Shown here piece by piece: positions 62,741-64,000 of a stretch of 64,000 nucleotides of DNA (positions are counted from its first letter, which is position 1; every line of letters starts with the position of its first letter). A model generated the notes under the pieces. The model was not told the DNA's origin and searched no databases. It saw only the letters and a list, made by a program, of their open reading frames with translations. Source of the DNA: an uncultured Tropicimonas sp. (GTDB lineage: Bacteria > Pseudomonadota > Alphaproteobacteria > Rhodobacterales > Rhodobacteraceae). Position numbers and translations under genes: made by a program. The DNA lies in the NCBI GenBank assembly GCA_947495685.1, contig CANLZY010000020.1:49393-113392 (forward strand). Direction: 5' to 3'.

Positions 62741-63940
62741 ATGTCCAGCGTGTCGAAGAAGAAATGTCCCGTCGTTCTGCGGTTCGAGGGGATGTCGCCG
62801 AAGGCCCTTGCCAGATACGAGGCCCACCGAACCCGGAGGGGAGGCGATCTTGGGCATATCGACACGTCACGCAGCCATCTGAACACGCGTCTGATCGGTG
62901 ATGAAGACTGGGCGGCCAAGGCGCTTTCTGAGATCCAGGAGATGCGCTTGGGGAACTTCGCCGACGAGATTGAAGCGCTGGCGCGGCGGAACCGACGAAA
63001 GGACTTGCGCCGTCGTGTCTTCGAAGGACCGAAGGACCCGTATCGGGCATCCCGGCACGGTCCGATGCGGGAAGTCATCCTGACAGCGAACAAGGAATGG
63101 TTCGACGACGATATCTCGGTCTTTCTTGGGGAGGCGGGGCAGAACCCGCGCGAGGTGGCGTTCGAGGAGCGTGCGGTTGCCTGGCTGAAGCACCACTTCA
63201 AAGCGGACGTCATCCATGCCCGCGCGGATCGCGACGAAAGCGCCTATCACATCCACGCCGTGATCATGCCTCGGGTCACGGATGTGATGATGCGAACCTG
63301 CAAGAAGACGGGCGAGAAGAAGGAAATTGCCCGGCGCCGAAAGCTGCAACCATCCAAGTTTCCGATGATCCGCAACTACGAGAAGGCGCAGGATTCTGTT
63401 GGCGAATGGTTCTCGGAGATCGGCCTGTGCCGCGGCCAACGGCACAAGCAGGCCGTCCGAGATGCCCTCAACTCCGGGAAGGAACCGCCAATGACGCCGC
63501 GCCATGTCCGGCCGGCGACATGGCGAGCGTCAGAAGAGGCACGCTTAGCGGCCAGGGAGGCGAAGCTGATCGAGCGCGAGCGTGCGGTTGCCGCGCGTGA
63601 GGAAGAAGCCGAGGGCGTCATGGACTACGTCGAAGCGGTTTCGAGCGGCAAGATCGACGCCGTGGGACGGCCAACGGACGATGGCGCCGCGTCCACGCCG
63701 ACAGAGAAACGCCCTTCACAAGGTGGTTCCATCGGCTTCCTGAAGGCCCGCAAGGCGTTCCGCTCTGTGTGGAAACGGCTGAAGGGCCGAGCCCTCACCA
63801 ATGCCGAGGCGACGGTGCGCGCGGAGTTCGAGGGAGCCTTCAGCGAAATCAAACACGCCCACGAGGAACTGGCGAAAATCAAGAAGCTGTTGCCGCCATC
63901 GGTCGCGAAAGCAGTTGCGCAGGTGAGCGGCCCCACTTGA
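62741..63940 (+). CDS. MobV/Pre-type mobilization relaxase, probably truncated by an IS
   Basis: A 399-residue relaxase. The N-terminal motif is GHIDTSRSHLNTRLIG (39-53), like MobV motif I; the metal-binding motif III is RDESAYHIHAV (164-174), in the place of DExxPHxH in the Pre/MobV family. The C-terminal half is helical (REAKLIERERAVAAREEEAEG). AAGGA precedes the start. The reading frame passes directly into the IS end at 63938, whose TGA serves as the stop, so the natural C-terminus is probably missing. The catalytic part is complete. Confidence 0.8.
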   Translation: MSSVSKKKCPVVLRFEGMSPKALARYEAHRTRRGGDLGHIDTSRSHLNTRLIGDEDWAAKALSEIQEMRLGNFADEIEALARRNRRKDLRRRVFEGPKDPYRASRHGPMREVILTANKEWFDDDISVFLGEAGQNPREVAFEERAVAWLKHHFKADVIHARADRDESAYHIHAVIMPRVTDVMMRTCKKTGEKKEIARRRKLQPSKFPMIRNYEKAQDSVGEWFSEIGLCRGQRHKQAVRDALNSGKEPPMTPRHVRPATWRASEEARLAAREAKLIERERAVAAREEEAEGVMDYVEAVSSGKIDAVGRPTDDGAASTPTEKRPSQGGSIGFLKARKAFRSVWKRLKGRALTNAEATVRAEFEGAFSEIKHAHEELAKIKKLLPPSVAKAVAQVSGPT

Positions 63941-64000
63941 GTGGTCCAATCTGAAAGTTAGTGCATGGTTGGTCGTTGGTCCATCGGGACGATGGTTTCC
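63938..64000 (-). mobile_element. End of an insertion sequence at the window edge
   Basis: The sequence begins TGAGTGGTCCAATCTGAAA and continues to the window end. It is about 75 per cent identical by eye to 13817-13880. Read on the minus strand it encodes ETIVPMDQRPTMH and a stop, a transposase C-terminus. The IS is inserted in or at the end of the relaxase gene. The family is not determined, and the rest lies beyond the window. Confidence 0.6.

Noticed and set aside
62263..62901. A 212-codon open frame through the oriT-like region
   Set aside because: Very GC-rich, low-complexity translation, no ribosome binding site, and it overlaps the relaxase in another frame.

Overview
The window is GC-rich alphaproteobacterial chromosome. 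The gene set points to Rhodobacteraceae (roseobacter group): nusB with riboflavin genes, dnaG-rpoD, an RpoH with an RpoH box, class I phaC, heterotetrameric sarcosine oxidase, MmcB under an alphaproteobacterial SOS box, and a tRNA-His without G-1 and with A73. No species can be named from the sequence alone.

Layout. 1-2.5 kb: ribB-ribH-nusB. 2.8-9.1 kb: a LuxR-type regulator, small membrane proteins, an ArsR/SRPBCC pair with tandem operators, SOS-controlled mmcB, tRNA-His, ppk2 and a GT90 glycosyltransferase. 9.3-11.5 kb: rluD and rpoH with its terminator. 11.6-14.8 kb: an aminotransferase followed by a gene graveyard (DUF849-like fragment, broken FAD oxidoreductase, IS end, TRAP and universal-stress remnants). 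15-23.5 kb: a DUF4405-like membrane protein, phaC, a Gfo/Idh/MocA dehydrogenase, rpiB, pepF and an HpcH/HpaI aldolase. 23.6-30.7 kb: ribE, a capsule-export block (kpsS, export lipoprotein, kpsC), then ribD-nrdR. 30.8-36.5 kb: a YjbQ-like enzyme, two paralogous small secreted proteins, rpoD and dnaG. 36.6-41.7 kb: soxBDAG. 42-49.7 kb: an SH3 protein, glutamate dehydrogenase, and a Tad-like cluster of two vWA/TadG and two TadE-type proteins. 49.9-56.1 kb: pirin, TetR, a lipoprotein, hom, glpX and recJ. From 56.2 kb: tRNA-Glu and accessory DNA.

The accessory end is a nested integration site. The 3' end of tRNA-Glu is followed by a decayed integrase remnant and a small cargo (HchA, nitroreductase, HxlR). 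A near-copy of the tRNA 3' end overlaps the stop of an intact tyrosine integrase. A second element follows with a small ORF, an unknown protein, a MazF/PemK-like protein, an oriT-like hairpin and a MobV-type relaxase. The relaxase reading frame ends in the terminal sequence of an IS; a diverged relative of that IS end lies in the graveyard near 13.8 kb.

Main points of interest: RibB's GTP-cyclohydrolase-like half lacks the zinc cysteines; riboflavin genes are split by capsule genes; a terminator-like hairpin sits inside the first codons of kpsC; several clean operator dyads suggest local autoregulation; and two tandem secreted paralogs and the orphan vWA/TadE cluster are not well described. 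No CRISPR array, rRNA or clear defence system was seen.
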